Notes: a model not told the origin generated them from the letters alone. A DNA stretch of 64,000 bases from Martelella alba (GCF_006516955.1 NZ_VHLG01000002.1:248001-312000); one strand, 5' to 3'; counted from the first letter of the stretch, positions 1 to 9,051 are shown. Program-made: numbers and translations.

Positions 1-2
1 TC

Positions 3-956
3 TGGCTCATCCTCGGCGGCGGCGCCATCTTCGCCGCATGGCCGCTGATCTACGCCGTGTCCTTCTCCGGCTTCTATCTGGCCATGTTCGCGATCCTGTT
101 CGCGCTCATCCTGCGCCCGGTCGGTTTCAAATATCGCTCCAAGCGCGAAAGTGCCGCTTGGCGCAACACCTGGGACTGGCTGCTGTTCATCGGCGGTTTC
201 GTGCCGACGCTGATCATCGGCGTTGCGCTTGGCAACACCCTGCAGGGCGTTCCCTTCCGCTTTGACGATTCGCTCAGGGTCTTTTATGACGGCTCGTTCT
301 TCGGCCTTTTGAACCCCTTCGCGCTTCTGACCGGTCTGGTCTGCGTCGCCATGCTCGTCATGCACGGCGCCTCCTGGCTGACCCTGAAGTCCGACGGCCC
401 CGTTGCAGAGCGCGCCCGCGGCTATGGTGCCATCGCTGGCGTCTTGCTGATCGTTCTGTTCGCCATCGCTGGCGTCTGGCTCTATTATGGCATTGATGGC
501 TACGCCTTCACGGCTGCTGCAGATCCTGCCGGGCCGTCCAACCCGCTGATGAGCGAAGTTGTCCGCGAAAAGGGTGCCTGGTTCACCAACTACGGCAAGT
601 ATCCGTGGATGATCCTGGCCCCCGTGCTCGGCTTCCTTGGTGCCATCGGTGCGATCATCGGCTTCAAGTCGAAGAAGGAAATCTTCGGCATGCTGTCCTC
701 GTCGCTCTCGGTCTTCGGCATTGTTGCCACGCCCGGCGTTGCCATGTTCCCCTTCATCCTGCCCTCGTCGGAACATCCGACCAGCAGCCTGACGGTATGG
801 GATTCGTCATCCAGCCACCTGACCCTCTTCATCATGCTGGTCTGCTCGGTGATCTTTGTTCCGATCATCATCGCCTACACCAGCTGGGTCTACCACATCA
901 TGTGGGGTAAGGTGACGCCCAAGGACATCAACAAGGAAGGCGGCCACGCCTATTGA
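3..956 (+). CDS. cydB: Cytochrome bd ubiquinol oxidase subunit II (5' end outside window)
   Basis: Subunit II of the quinol-oxidising cytochrome bd terminal oxidase of the inner membrane. It supports the haem-bearing subunit I (CydA) in reducing oxygen to water with quinol electrons. The reading frame is already open at base 3 and encodes a hydrophobic stretch (WLILGGGAIFAAWPL) before the first internal ATG at 57, so the gene starts upstream of the window. Several membrane helices follow, and the C-terminus (HIMWGKVTPKDI) is typical of CydB. cydX follows after 60 bases, so this is the tail of a cydABX operon; cydA is presumably just upstream. Family assignment is firm. Which bd subtype it is, and its oxygen regulation, cannot be seen here. 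Confidence 0.95.
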   Translation, partial: WLILGGGAIFAAWPLIYAVSFSGFYLAMFAILFALILRPVGFKYRSKRESAAWRNTWDWLLFIGGFVPTLIIGVALGNTLQGVPFRFDDSLRVFYDGSFFGLLNPFALLTGLVCVAMLVMHGASWLTLKSDGPVAERARGYGAIAGVLLIVLFAIAGVWLYYGIDGYAFTAAADPAGPSNPLMSEVVREKGAWFTNYGKYPWMILAPVLGFLGAIGAIIGFKSKKEIFGMLSSSLSVFGIVATPGVAMFPFILPSSEHPTSSLTVWDSSSSHLTLFIMLVCSVIFVPIIIAYTSWVYHIMWGKVTPKDINKEGGHAY

Positions 957-1016
957 TCGACGGATGCGGGCCGCCCGCGCGGCCCCTCCCCCTCCAACGA
1001 ACAAGGAGAATTGACT

Positions 1017-1127
1017 ATGTGGTATTTCGCCTGGGTCCTCGGCCTTCCGCTGGCAGCACTCTTCGCCGTGCTCAACGCCATGTGGTATGAAATGATGGAT
1101 GACGCCGCGAAGCAGAAAAAGGGCTGA
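1017..1127 (+). CDS. cydX: Cytochrome bd oxidase small subunit CydX
   Basis: A 36-residue protein with one membrane helix, needed for assembly or stability of the cytochrome bd oxidase. It begins MWYFAWVLGLPLA and continues AVLNAMWYE, the pattern of the CydX/YbgT family, and has a charged C-terminal tail ending KQKKG. The ATG at 1017 is preceded by AAGGAG at 1003-1008, a strong ribosome binding site at good spacing. It lies 60 bases downstream of cydB and is followed by a terminator, so it closes the cyd operon. The gene is short enough to be missed by gene finders with a 60-residue cutoff. Confidence 0.93.
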   Translation: MWYFAWVLGLPLAALFAVLNAMWYEMMDDAAKQKKG

Positions 1128-1157
1128 TCCGCCCGATCCAGTTCATTGCGGACACAG

Positions 1158-1191
1158 GAAAAGCCGGAACGGGAAACCGTTCCGGCTTTTT
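1158..1191 (+). terminator. Intrinsic terminator of cydBX, probably bidirectional
   Basis: A perfect stem, AAAGCCGGAACG / CGTTCCGGCTTT, with a GGAAAC loop is followed by a T-run. The reverse strand also carries a T-run after the stem, so it can also stop transcription of the convergent TPR gene that ends at 1212. Confidence 0.85.
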
Positions 1192-1211
1192 GCTATCGGA
1201 AGCAAAACAAA

Positions 1212-1808
1212 TCAGATCCGCTTGCCCGCGAGCTTCTCATCTTCGGCGTCGACATGGGCCGCAACCTTGCGGTCGGCCGGATAGATATCCAGATAGTGCC
1301 GCCAGACGGAAAGCGCCTGCTCCGTTCGGCCAGATTGTTCAAGGATCGTCGCCATCAGCGCCATAGAGCCGATATCGCGCGGCTCCAGCGCCAGTACGGC
1401 CTGCAGATCGTCCATGCTTTTGTGGTAATTGTGATCGGCATAATGAAGCTGCGCGCGCTTGCGGCGGCCAGCGGGATCTTCAGGATCAAGCGCAATGGCC
1501 TCGCTCAGGAAGTCCAGCGCTGCGGCAGGATGCTGCTGGTTTCTGGCATCGTCCGACCAGGCGATCAGCAGTCGGATCGTGGCGCTGTCAGAATAATCGA
1601 GGTCTTCGTCAATCCGGGCGGCAATCGTGGCGGCCTCGTCGGCGTCACGGGTCTTCTTCAGCGAAGAGAACAACAGATCAAGCGATCCGTCCTCGCTTTC
1701 ATCCGCCAGGACGGCTTGCTGGCCAGATTGAGCCACCACCTCCGCGGCAAAACTTGCCGTGCCGGAGAGCAGGATAAATGCCAGAAATGGGAGCACAGAA
1801 AAACGCAT
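1212..1808 (-). CDS. Secreted TPR-repeat protein
   Basis: Encodes about 198 residues from the ATG at 1808. A longer start at 1820 adds MIPV but puts extra residues before an otherwise clean signal peptide (MRFSVLPFLAFILLSGTASFA). The mature part holds tetratricopeptide-like helices, for example SEAIALDPEDPAGRRKRAQL followed by a DLQAVLALEPRD repeat, in the C-terminal half. This suggests a periplasmic protein-interaction role. No catalytic motif is visible. It is convergent with cydX and has no functional neighbours that reveal its partner. Family: TPR superfamily, specific function unknown. Confidence 0.75.
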   Translation of the reverse strand: MRFSVLPFLAFILLSGTASFAAEVVAQSGQQAVLADESEDGSLDLLFSSLKKTRDADEAATIAARIDEDLDYSDSATIRLLIAWSDDARNQQHPAAALDFLSEAIALDPEDPAGRRKRAQLHYADHNYHKSMDDLQAVLALEPRDIGSMALMATILEQSGRTEQALSVWRHYLDIYPADRKVAAHVDAEDEKLAGKRI

Positions 1809-1865
1809 GACGGGAATCATATCCCGTCATGACGAAAAATCAAAGCAAATGCTGGAACCGGACAA

Positions 1866-1991
1866 TCAGCCCTGACGAGCCTTGAAGCGCGGGTTCAGCT
1901 TGTTGATGATGTAAACACGACCCTTGCGGCGAACCAGACGGTTTTCGCGATGGCGGGCCTTCAGCGCTTTGAGCGAATTCTTGATCTTCAT
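1866..1991 (-). CDS. rpmJ: 50S ribosomal protein L36, cysteine-free type
   Basis: A 41-residue basic protein, [18 protein letters not shown] through NPRFKARQG. It is the L36 protein of the large ribosomal subunit. It lacks the zinc-binding Cys/His set of the classical C+ form and matches the longer C- form that is usual in alphaproteobacteria and can work without zinc. It stands alone, downstream of no other ribosomal gene, which is normal for this lineage. The gene is below the usual length cutoff of gene callers. Confidence 0.93.
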   Translation of the reverse strand: MKIKNSLKALKARHRENRLVRRKGRVYIINKLNPRFKARQG

Positions 1992-2049
1992 TTTTTCGAT
2001 CCGCGTAATTTAACCGCGCTCGACTTCTCACAAGGCGGTCCGTTTCATA

Positions 2050-2078
2050 TCAAAAGCGCGCCAGGTCGGCGCGCTTGC
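2050..2078 (-). terminator. Terminator downstream of purK
   Basis: On the minus strand, AAGCGCGCC and GGCGCGCTT form a stem around a 5-base loop, followed by TTTT. It lies 40 bases after the purK stop. Confidence 0.8.
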
Positions 2079-2114
2079 TCGTGGTGGTGTGCATAGCGAA
2101 AGAAGGCAGCCGAG

Positions 2115-3179
2115 TCAACTGCCGAGAGGTGGCTGCAGCACGGTTACATGGCCCATTTTCCGCCCGGGACGTCTTTCTGCCTTGCCATAAAGATGGACAT
2201 AGGCGCCAGGGGTCTTCATCCACCGGGCAATATCCAGCATATCGTCGCCGATCAGATTATGCATGACGCAATCGCTATGGCGCGCCGGATCGATCAGCGG
2301 CAGGCCGCACACGGCACGGATATGCTGATCAAACTGCGAGATGACGCATGCCGCCTCGCTCCAGTGACCGGAATTATGCACACGCGGGGCAAATTCATTG
2401 GCAATCAACTGCTGATCGGAGGTCACGAAGAATTCGATACCCGCGACCCCGACATAGCCGAGCGCACCAAGCAGCCGCCCGGCCGCCGACACGGCATCTT
2501 CCGCAACGGCTGGCGCGATTGCAGCCGGCACGGTCGAGGTTCTCAAGATCCCATCGCGGTGGACGTTTTCCGCCACATCAAAGCAGACAACCGCGCCGTC
2601 GGCACCACGCGCTGCGATCACCGAAACCTCACGCTCAAAGGCGATCCATTGTTCAAAAATCGCCGGCTGGCCGGCAAGTGCGGCAAAGGCGCCTTCCGGA
2701 TCATTATTCTCGCCGGTAAAGACCCACTGACCTTTGCCGTCATAGCCGAAGCGACGGGTTTTCAGCACACCGCGCCCGCCGAATTTTTCAAGCGCGGACT
2801 TCAGATCGTCCAGCGTGTCAACAGCAACAAAACCGGCTGTGACGATGCCGCATTCATTGAGAAAGCGCTTCTCCGTCAACCGGTCCTGGGAGACCGACAG
2901 AGCACGGGCCGGCGGATAGACCGGCCGGCGGGCAGCAAGCCGCGTTGCCGTGCGTTCCGGCACATTCTCGAATTCATAGGTGATGATATCGCACGCATCC
3001 GCCATCGCCGAAAGGCCCGCTTCGTCGTCATAGGCGGCGACAATATGCTGATTGGCGACCTGGGCGGCCGGGCAATCCGGATCAGGCTCCAGGATAACAG
3101 TGCGGATCGACAGGCGGGCAGCAGCCATGGCCAGCATACGGCCAAGCTGCCCGCCGCCGACGATGCCAATGGTTCTCAT
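2115..3179 (-). CDS. purK: 5-(carboxyamino)imidazole ribonucleotide synthase
   Basis: ATP-grasp enzyme of purine synthesis. It uses ATP and bicarbonate to convert AIR to N5-CAIR, which PurE then isomerises. The 354-residue protein opens with MRTIGIVGGGQLGRMLAMAA, the PurK N-terminal signature, and carries the ATP-grasp features GGRGVLKTRRFGYDGKGQ and NEFAPRVHNSGHW. Length is normal. Its ATG lies 3 bases after the purE stop, so the two are translated as one purEK operon, and a terminator follows at 2050-2078. Confidence 0.97.
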   Translation of the reverse strand: MRTIGIVGGGQLGRMLAMAAARLSIRTVILEPDPDCPAAQVANQHIVAAYDDEAGLSAMADACDIITYEFENVPERTATRLAARRPVYPPARALSVSQDRLTEKRFLNECGIVTAGFVAVDTLDDLKSALEKFGGRGVLKTRRFGYDGKGQWVFTGENNDPEGAFAALAGQPAIFEQWIAFEREVSVIAARGADGAVVCFDVAENVHRDGILRTSTVPAAIAPAVAEDAVSAAGRLLGALGYVGVAGIEFFVTSDQQLIANEFAPRVHNSGHWSEAACVISQFDQHIRAVCGLPLIDPARHSDCVMHNLIGDDMLDIARWMKTPGAYVHLYGKAERRPGRKMGHVTVLQPPLGS

Positions 3180-3182
3180 TTT

Positions 3183-3686
3183 CTATTCGTCCTCATCAAT
3201 GGGATATTCGGCGACCGCCTCGCTCTGGCGGGCCCTGTATTCGTCAAGCCTAAGCGCGATCTCCGGATCAGACAGCGCCAATACGGCTGCAGCCAGAAGT
3301 GCCGCATTGACCGCACCGGCACGACCGATGGCCAGCGTACCGACCGGAATGCCGGCGGGCATCTGAACGATCGACAACAGGCTGTCCTGACCGGAAAGCG
3401 CGCGCGACTGCACCGGCACACCGAAGACCGGCAGCGGCGTCAGAGCCGCCGCCATGCCCGGCAGATGGGCGGCACCGCCCGCACCGGCGATGATCACCCG
3501 AAAGCCTTCCGCCCGCGCCCCGCTGGCAAAGGCATAAAGCCGTTCCGGCGTGCGATGGGCCGAGACAATGCGGGCCTCATAGCCAATACCGAGGATTTCC
3601 AGCATATCGGCGGCGTTCTTCATCGTGTCCCAGTCGGACTGGGACCCCATGATGATGGCAACAGGCGGTGTATCAATCTCGGTCAT
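3183..3686 (-). CDS. purE: N5-carboxyaminoimidazole ribonucleotide mutase
   Basis: Class I PurE, which rearranges N5-CAIR to CAIR in purine synthesis. The protein has 167 residues. The signature [13 protein letters not shown] lies near the N-terminus, SAHRTPERL follows, and [16 protein letters not shown] is the substrate-binding loop. The first gene of purEK, with purK 3 bases downstream. The 259 bases upstream (3687-3945) hold its promoter region; I see no purine riboswitch there. Confidence 0.97.
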   Translation of the reverse strand: MTEIDTPPVAIIMGSQSDWDTMKNAADMLEILGIGYEARIVSAHRTPERLYAFASGARAEGFRVIIAGAGGAAHLPGMAAALTPLPVFGVPVQSRALSGQDSLLSIVQMPAGIPVGTLAIGRAGAVNAALLAAAVLALSDPEIALRLDEYRARQSEAVAEYPIDEDE

Positions 3687-3945
3687 CGGCTTCCGTCTTC
3701 AGGCAGAGTTGATGATAGCGGCACCATATGTTTGTACCGAACAGCTTATGTATCTTCCGATACCAGAAGACGCCATATCACCAAAGCCTGAATGAGGAAA
3801 GCCAGCGGCAAAATGCCCGAAAATTGCCTCCGGAATCACAATTCCGCCTTCGACAACGACCTTTTCTTGTGTCAGACTAATATTGCAAATTGATGACCAA
3901 GGAGACCATCCAGAAGGATGGAATAACGAAGGAAGGACGTGAAAG

Positions 3946-4119
3946 ATGACTGTTCAGACTCACATCGCCTCTCTCGAAGAAAAGCATGCCGATCTCGAGA
4001 AGAAATTACGTCACGTAATGACATCCCCTTCCAGCAATGACGAGGAAATCTCCGCACTCAAGCGCCGTAAACTTCAGCTTAAAGATGAGATGACGCGGGC
4101 ACAGACTGCATCGAACTGA
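3946..4119 (+). CDS. YdcH family small coiled protein (DUF465)
   Basis: A 57-residue protein, MTVQTHIASLEEKHADLEKK ending MTRAQTASN. The heptad-like charged helix, the ISALKRRKLQLKDEM core and the size match the DUF465/YdcH family of small cytoplasmic proteins common in proteobacteria, whose function is unknown. GGAAGGACGTGAAAG precedes the ATG and provides a ribosome binding site. A terminator follows at 4139-4184. It is monocistronic, and too short for many gene-calling cutoffs. Confidence 0.85.
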   Translation: MTVQTHIASLEEKHADLEKKLRHVMTSPSSNDEEISALKRRKLQLKDEMTRAQTASN

Positions 4120-4138
4120 CCCACACACATATTGGAAA

Positions 4139-4184
4139 GAGCCTCCCGGCACACCTGATTGATTGTGGCGGGAGGCTTTTTTCT
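4139..4184 (+). terminator. Terminator of the ydcH-like gene
   Basis: AGCCTCCCG pairs with CGGGAGGCT across a loop of about 20 bases, followed by TTTTTT. Confidence 0.85.
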
Positions 4185-4218
4185 GCGCTGTCGAAGCCAG
4201 GCGAAGCGCGCTGAAGCG

Positions 4219-4569
4219 TCAGATATCGTCAGCCTTTTTCTTCTTCTCGATGACGCCGACCTTCAGCATCACCTCTTTTGGAATGTCATAGGTTGCTGTC
4301 AGATGGTGGTCCGACTTCAGGCCGAGATAGTCGCGCTGGATGAACAGTGCAAAGGCCTTGTCGGCAGCATTCTGGACCAATGCATCGCGATCAAGATTGG
4401 AGCCGGGCGTATTGTCGTGCCGCTTCAGCGCCGCAAGCGCCTGTTCAAGATCGCGGCCGAGCCGGCCGAGCGCTTCTGCGGTCTCTTTCAGAAGCTCTTC
4501 CGAGAAGGCGTTGAACTGGCGTTCTACGGCATCGGGACGATCCGATTTCATTGATGTGAGCCTCGGCAT
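4219..4569 (-). CDS. Conserved hypothetical protein, 116 residues
   Basis: I do not recognise a named family with certainty. The protein is cytoplasmic, charged and mostly helical: ERQFNAFSEELLKETAEAL and DLEQALAALKRHD form amphipathic helices in the first half. The tail is lysine-rich (IEKKKKADD). No signal peptide, membrane segment or catalytic motif is visible. The ATG at 4569 has GGAAG a few bases upstream. Normal codon use suggests a real gene. It is separated from the protease gene by about 85 bases and may be independent of it. Confidence 0.7.
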   Translation of the reverse strand: MPRLTSMKSDRPDAVERQFNAFSEELLKETAEALGRLGRDLEQALAALKRHDNTPGSNLDRDALVQNAADKAFALFIQRDYLGLKSDHHLTATYDIPKEVMLKVGVIEKKKKADDI

Positions 4570-4654
4570 GGTGCTTCCTTTCGAAACGCATGACAGAGGG
4601 CGATTTTACCGCGTCGACGCATCCCCGTCAAAGCCATGACTGTCGGTCAGTGCC

Positions 4655-6391
4655 TCAATAGCACTCGACCAGCACCGTTGCCTGTCGCAGCCGATCGGCG
4701 AGGTCCTCGGGCGCAAGCGGCGTACCGGTCGTCGAATGGGTCAGATTGATACCATTGGCATTGGCAAAGATCTGCGCGATCGAGCCTCTTATGCCAAAAT
4801 TGACATTTTGCGGCAGATCGCCCGTCGTATCGGCGACATAAAGACCGTCAAGCTTGGCGACCACGACCCCCACAACCGCTCCATAGCGATCGACAATCGG
4901 CCCACCGGAATTTCCGGCCTGGACAGGTGCCGTGATCTGCAATCGCGTCGCATCATTGCCAACCCCCTTGAGGGACGAGACCGAGCCGCGTGTCACATTC
5001 AGCGTATCGATCAGCCCATGCAACGGATAGCCTGCAACCGTAACATCAGCATTGAGCCGCACCGGCTGATCGGAAAAGGCCAGTGGCTCGGCATCCGGTG
5101 ACAACCCGGCCTGTGGCCGGATCAGGGCAAGATCGAACCCTTCATCGACAAAGCGAATATCGGCGGGTTTGCCGTCCACCGTTACGCTGCTGCAGGCGTC
5201 GACGACATGATGATTGGTCATCACATCACCTGCCTCATCGACATAGAAGCCGCTGCCTGAGGAACGCGCGGCGCTGCCAGCGCCGGCCGCTTGCCCGGCC
5301 ATATCGGTTTCTGGCGGGATATCACCTGCGGCAGGATCGTCCGGGAGCAAACTATTCATTGCCGATACGAGATCAAGCAGGACACCCGTTTCAAGCGGCA
5401 GCAAATCGGGTTGCGGTCCGGCACGATAGCTCGCAATGATCAGGGCGGCACGATCAGAAACAGCCTCGGCCGGAGCGATAACCAGGAAATTTCGTGCCAA
5501 GGCACCTTCGACATCGCTGCGCAGATAAAATCGGGTATCGCCGGCCCTGCCTGATGTGACCCACAGGTCATCCCGGCGCAGCGTGTAAGGTGAAGCGTCG
5601 CTAGCGGAAACAACCTTTCGCAATTTTTCGTGCATCGCAACGCTTTGCGACAGGCCGTCCTTCTGCAGGACGACCCGCAGACTTCCGGCATCGTCCTCGA
5701 GCGTGATCCCTGCCTCATCATTGTTGACGACGTGGATCTTGGCATTCGGCAGCTGAAGTGAGACGCCGTATTGATCGATGCTGGTCGCGGTCCAGCCATC
5801 GTCATTGAAAATTCCATAGGCCTGCACAGCCAGCATGGCCGCATGCAGGGCGATAGGCTCAGCACTGAAATTGCGGGCAGACCAGCGCTCCAGCGCCGCC
5901 TGGGACCCGTTCCCCCAGGCGCAATCGAGTTGCCCCGTGTAATCCCCGGCGAGCGCCAGCCCTGCCTGCAGAAAGCACTTTTCGCTGCGGTTAAACGCCC
6001 GCGCGTCGAAAGGCGCCATCAACAGGTCAGCCGCTCCCGGTGTCTCTGCAGGCGCGTCAGAAGACCAGATCCGGTCTGTCAGACGCTCACCGGTCGAACA
6101 GAAAGCATCGGAGGGTACCAGGCCTGCAGCCTTTTGCTGCTGCAGCAGCTCGGGGGCCTGAAGACGGGGCAAAAGGCCGGAGGAGATGGCATACCAGCCA
6201 TTCGCCGAAGCATAGACGGCATCATAGAGATATTGCGGATGGTCTTGAACATAGTCGACCACCGCATCAATGCTGGACCGGGAGGCGATCACAACAGCGC
6301 AGCGGTCTGCCGGAATGCCATTGACCGGCGCAGCCGCTGCGGGCAGCGCTGTCATGAGCAGAATGAAAAACAAAATCCGCACGATAAACAT
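4655..6391 (-). CDS. Secreted trypsin-like serine protease with large N-terminal region
   Basis: From the ATG at 6391 the 578-residue protein starts with a signal peptide (MFIVRILFFILLMTALPAAAA); the in-frame ATG at 6466 would add 25 residues that break this signal. The first 370 residues have no domain I recognise. The C-terminal part is a DegP/trypsin-type protease: His395 in TNHHVV, Asp420 in FDLALI and Ser495 in QAGNSGGP form the triad. There is no PDZ domain, unlike HtrA/DegP. A Gly/Ala/Ser-rich linker (AGQAAGAGSAARSSGSG) joins the halves. Likely periplasmic. Substrate unknown. Confidence 0.85.
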   Translation of the reverse strand: MFIVRILFFILLMTALPAAAAPVNGIPADRCAVVIASRSSIDAVVDYVQDHPQYLYDAVYASANGWYAISSGLLPRLQAPELLQQQKAAGLVPSDAFCSTGERLTDRIWSSDAPAETPGAADLLMAPFDARAFNRSEKCFLQAGLALAGDYTGQLDCAWGNGSQAALERWSARNFSAEPIALHAAMLAVQAYGIFNDDGWTATSIDQYGVSLQLPNAKIHVVNNDEAGITLEDDAGSLRVVLQKDGLSQSVAMHEKLRKVVSASDASPYTLRRDDLWVTSGRAGDTRFYLRSDVEGALARNFLVIAPAEAVSDRAALIIASYRAGPQPDLLPLETGVLLDLVSAMNSLLPDDPAAGDIPPETDMAGQAAGAGSAARSSGSGFYVDEAGDVMTNHHVVDACSSVTVDGKPADIRFVDEGFDLALIRPQAGLSPDAEPLAFSDQPVRLNADVTVAGYPLHGLIDTLNVTRGSVSSLKGVGNDATRLQITAPVQAGNSGGPIVDRYGAVVGVVVAKLDGLYVADTTGDLPQNVNFGIRGSIAQIFANANGINLTHSTTGTPLAPEDLADRLRQATVLVECY

Positions 6392-6462
6392 CCCTGAGCC
6401 AAGCTTTTCTTGTGAACCCCTTTGACGATGAAAATCAAGCATGATCGGCCAATCCGGACAAA

Positions 6463-6494
6463 ACAAAACCGCCGGAGGTTTCCCTCCGGCGGCT
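6463..6494 (-). terminator. rpsA terminator
   Basis: CCGCCGGAGG and CCTCCGGCGG form a perfect 10-base-pair stem with a 4-base loop. On the minus strand it is followed by TTTTGTTTTG and lies just downstream of rpsA. Confidence 0.9.
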
Positions 6495-6519
6495 ATTCAA
6501 GATCAATCGCCTGTGACGA

Positions 6520-8229
6520 TTATTCTGCGTCGTCGCGGTTCTTCAGAGCGGCGCCGAGAATGTCGCCGAGCGAAGCGCCCGAGTCAGACGAACCGAACTG
6601 AGCCACGGCTTCCTTCTCTTCGGCGATTTCCAGCGCCTTGATCGAAAGCATGACCTTGCGGTCCTTCTTGGAGAAGTTGGTGATGCGGGCATCGACCAGC
6701 TGACCGACCGAGAAACGCTCGGGGCGCTGTTCGTCACGATCACGGGCCAGGTCCGAACGACGGATGAAGGAAATGATATCCTCGTGGTTGACGAGCTTGA
6801 CCTCGACACCACCGTCGTTGATTGCCGTGATTTCGCAGGAAACCACTGCACCCTTGCGCAGTTCGCCGGAAGCGGCAGCTTCAGTCAGCGAATCCTTGCC
6901 GAGCTGCTTGATGCCGAGCGAAATACGCTCCTTCTCGATATCGACGTCGAGAACAACAGCCTTGACGACATCGCCCTTGGCATATTCCTCGATGACCTGC
7001 TCGCCCGGACGGTTCCAGTCGAGATCCGACAGGTGAACCATGCCGTCGACATCGCCTTCCAGACCGATGAACAGACCGAATTCGGTCTTGTTCTTGATCT
7101 CGCCTTCAACGACCGTGCCGGCCGGATGCGAGAAGGAGAAGGCTTCCCACGGATTTTCGAGCGTCTGCTTGAGGCCGAGCGAAATACGGCGCTTGGCCGG
7201 ATCGACTTCGAGCACGACAACTTCGACTTCCTGGCTGGTGGACAGGATCTTGCCGGGGTGTACGTTCTTCTTGGTCCAGGACATTTCCGAGATGTGGATC
7301 AGGCCTTCGATGCCCGGCTCCAGCTCGACGAATGCACCGTAATCGGTGATGTTCGTGACAGTACCGGAAATCTTCTTGCCTTCCGGATACTTGGCCGAGA
7401 TGCCATCCCACGGGTCGGCTTCCAGCTGCTTCATGCCCAGGGAAATGCGGTGCGTTTCCTGGTTGATGCGGATGATCTGGACCTTGACCTGCTGTCCGAT
7501 CGACAGAAGTTCGGTCGGATGGTTGACGCGACGCCATGCCATGTCGGTGACGTGCAGCAGACCATCGATGCCGCCGAGATCGACGAACGCACCGTAATCG
7601 GTGATGTTCTTGACAACGCCTTCAACGACCTGACCTTCTTCAAGGTTCTGGACGATTTCCGAACGCTGCTCGGCGCGGCTCTCTTCGAGAACGGTACGAC
7701 GCGAAACGACGATGTTGCCGCGACGCTTGTCCATCTTCAGGATTTCGAAGGGCTGCGGCGTGTGCATCAGGGGCGATACGTCGCGAATCGGACGGATGTC
7801 CACCTGGCTGCGCGGCAGGAAAGCGATGGCGCCGTCGAGATCGACGGTGAAGCCGCCCTTGACCTGGTTGAAGATCAGGCCTTCAACGCGCTCGCCAGCT
7901 TCGAACTTGGCTTCGAGCTTGACCCAAGCTTCTTCGCGGCGAGCCTTTTCGCGCGACAGAACAGCTTCGCCAAGCGCGTTTTCGATGCGCTCGACATAGA
8001 CTTCGACCTCATCGCCGACCTTCAGCTCACCGTCCTTGGAACGGGCGCCGAACTCCTTAAGCGGAACGCGGCCTTCAACCTTGAGGCCAACATCGATGAT
8101 GGCAACATCTTTTTCGATCGCCGTGATAATGCCCTTGGCAACATAGCCTTCTGCGAGATCATTGTTCTCGGCAAAGGATTCCTCGAGCAGAGCGGCGAAA
8201 TCGTCCCGCGTGGGGGTCTGTGCAGTCAT
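6520..8229 (-). CDS. rpsA: 30S ribosomal protein S1
   Basis: S1 binds mRNA leaders and brings them to the 30S subunit. The 569-residue protein has six S1 (OB-fold) repeats. The best preserved contain NITDYGAFVDLGGIDGLLHV and NITDYGAFVELEPGIEGLIH. It ends with the rhizobial tail SLGDILGAALKNRDDAE. The start at 8229 (MTAQTPTRDDF) is chosen over the in-frame codon at 8331 because AGGAG sits at good spacing and the extra 34 residues are not S1-like. cmk lies 183 bases upstream on the same strand, the common cmk-rpsA order. Confidence 0.97.
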   Translation of the reverse strand: MTAQTPTRDDFAALLEESFAENNDLAEGYVAKGIITAIEKDVAIIDVGLKVEGRVPLKEFGARSKDGELKVGDEVEVYVERIENALGEAVLSREKARREEAWVKLEAKFEAGERVEGLIFNQVKGGFTVDLDGAIAFLPRSQVDIRPIRDVSPLMHTPQPFEILKMDKRRGNIVVSRRTVLEESRAEQRSEIVQNLEEGQVVEGVVKNITDYGAFVDLGGIDGLLHVTDMAWRRVNHPTELLSIGQQVKVQIIRINQETHRISLGMKQLEADPWDGISAKYPEGKKISGTVTNITDYGAFVELEPGIEGLIHISEMSWTKKNVHPGKILSTSQEVEVVVLEVDPAKRRISLGLKQTLENPWEAFSFSHPAGTVVEGEIKNKTEFGLFIGLEGDVDGMVHLSDLDWNRPGEQVIEEYAKGDVVKAVVLDVDIEKERISLGIKQLGKDSLTEAAASGELRKGAVVSCEITAINDGGVEVKLVNHEDIISFIRRSDLARDRDEQRPERFSVGQLVDARITNFSKKDRKVMLSIKALEIAEEKEAVAQFGSSDSGASLGDILGAALKNRDDAE

Positions 8230-8335
8230 GAAAACTCCTAATCGTGCCGTTTCCGCTCTGATTTCAGGTGCGCGGACGTGCACATATGCGCCGGTGGCTG
8301 GTGTTGAACCAGAGCCTTTCGCAGCACCCATTTCC

Positions 8336-8349
8336 TGACCATATGGTCA
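8336..8349. promoter_or_regulatory. Perfect 14-bp palindrome in the rpsA leader
   Basis: TGACCATATGGTCA lies in the cmk-rpsA intergenic region, about 110 bases upstream of the rpsA start. On the minus strand it starts with CTTGACC, which could also be the -35 element of an rpsA promoter. Function is not established. Confidence 0.35.
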
Positions 8350-8412
8350 AGAATATTCCGGCGCCTGGATGCAATGAAAGGCCGTTTTCGGGAAGCGGAA
8401 CGCCCGCAATCC

Positions 8413-9051
8413 TCATAAAAATGCTTTACGACGAGCCTCGATATACTCGCATGCTGCCGCAAACGCGGCTTCTATACCCATTTTGGACGTATCAAGCAAG
8501 TACGCATCTTCAGCCGGGCGTAAGGGGCTGTCCTTTCGCGATGTGTCCCGCTCGTCACGGCGGCGTACATCCTCCAGGATCACATCAAAATCAGCCTGCC
8601 CGCCGCCAGCGACGATCTCGTCAAAGCGACGGCGTGCGCGAACATCAGCATCCGCAGTGACATATAGCTTAACCGGCGCATCAGGGCAGACAACCGTGCC
8701 AATATCGCGCCCGTCCAGTACAGCGCCCGGCTCACGCGTCGCGAATTTCTGCTGCGCCAGAACAAGAGCCTGTCGCACTGCCGGCATCACAGCCACCCTG
8801 GAAGCCGCCTCGCCAATCGCATGAGCCGACAGGAGATCGCGATCGAGCCGGGACAGATCGACCTTGCCGGCCATATCAGCGGCGATGGCCTCGTCATCGA
8901 GCGGCAGGCCGGCTGAAAGCAGGGCATGGGCGGTTGCGCGATAGGTCAGGCCCGTATCGAGATGATCAAAGCCGTAGTAACCGGCAAGCTTGCGGGCAAG
9001 TGTCCCTTTGCCGGCTGCAGCCGGCCCGTCTATGGCGATCACGAAACCCAT
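8413..9051 (-). CDS. cmk: Cytidylate kinase
   Basis: Phosphorylates CMP and dCMP with ATP. The 212-residue protein opens with [20 protein letters not shown], a P-loop of the CMP-kinase family, and carries [14 protein letters not shown] and RRDERDTSR, the substrate-binding and lid segments. Length is normal. rpsA follows on the same strand. In many rhizobia aroA lies immediately upstream of cmk; here the upstream side is a gene-poor gap with a repeat element. Confidence 0.96.
   Translation of the reverse strand: MGFVIAIDGPAAAGKGTLARKLAGYYGFDHLDTGLTYRATAHALLSAGLPLDDEAIAADMAGKVDLSRLDRDLLSAHAIGEAASRVAVMPAVRQALVLAQQKFATREPGAVLDGRDIGTVVCPDAPVKLYVTADADVRARRRFDEIVAGGGQADFDVILEDVRRRDERDTSRKDSPLRPAEDAYLLDTSKMGIEAAFAAACEYIEARRKAFL

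Noticed and set aside
2148-3791. Open frame of 547 codons antisense to purK and purE
   Set aside because: It spans two confirmed genes on the other strand and has a shadow-type composition.
6784-8241. Open frame of 485 codons antisense to rpsA
   Set aside because: Repeats in this frame only mirror the S1 repeats of rpsA. No ribosome binding site or family match.
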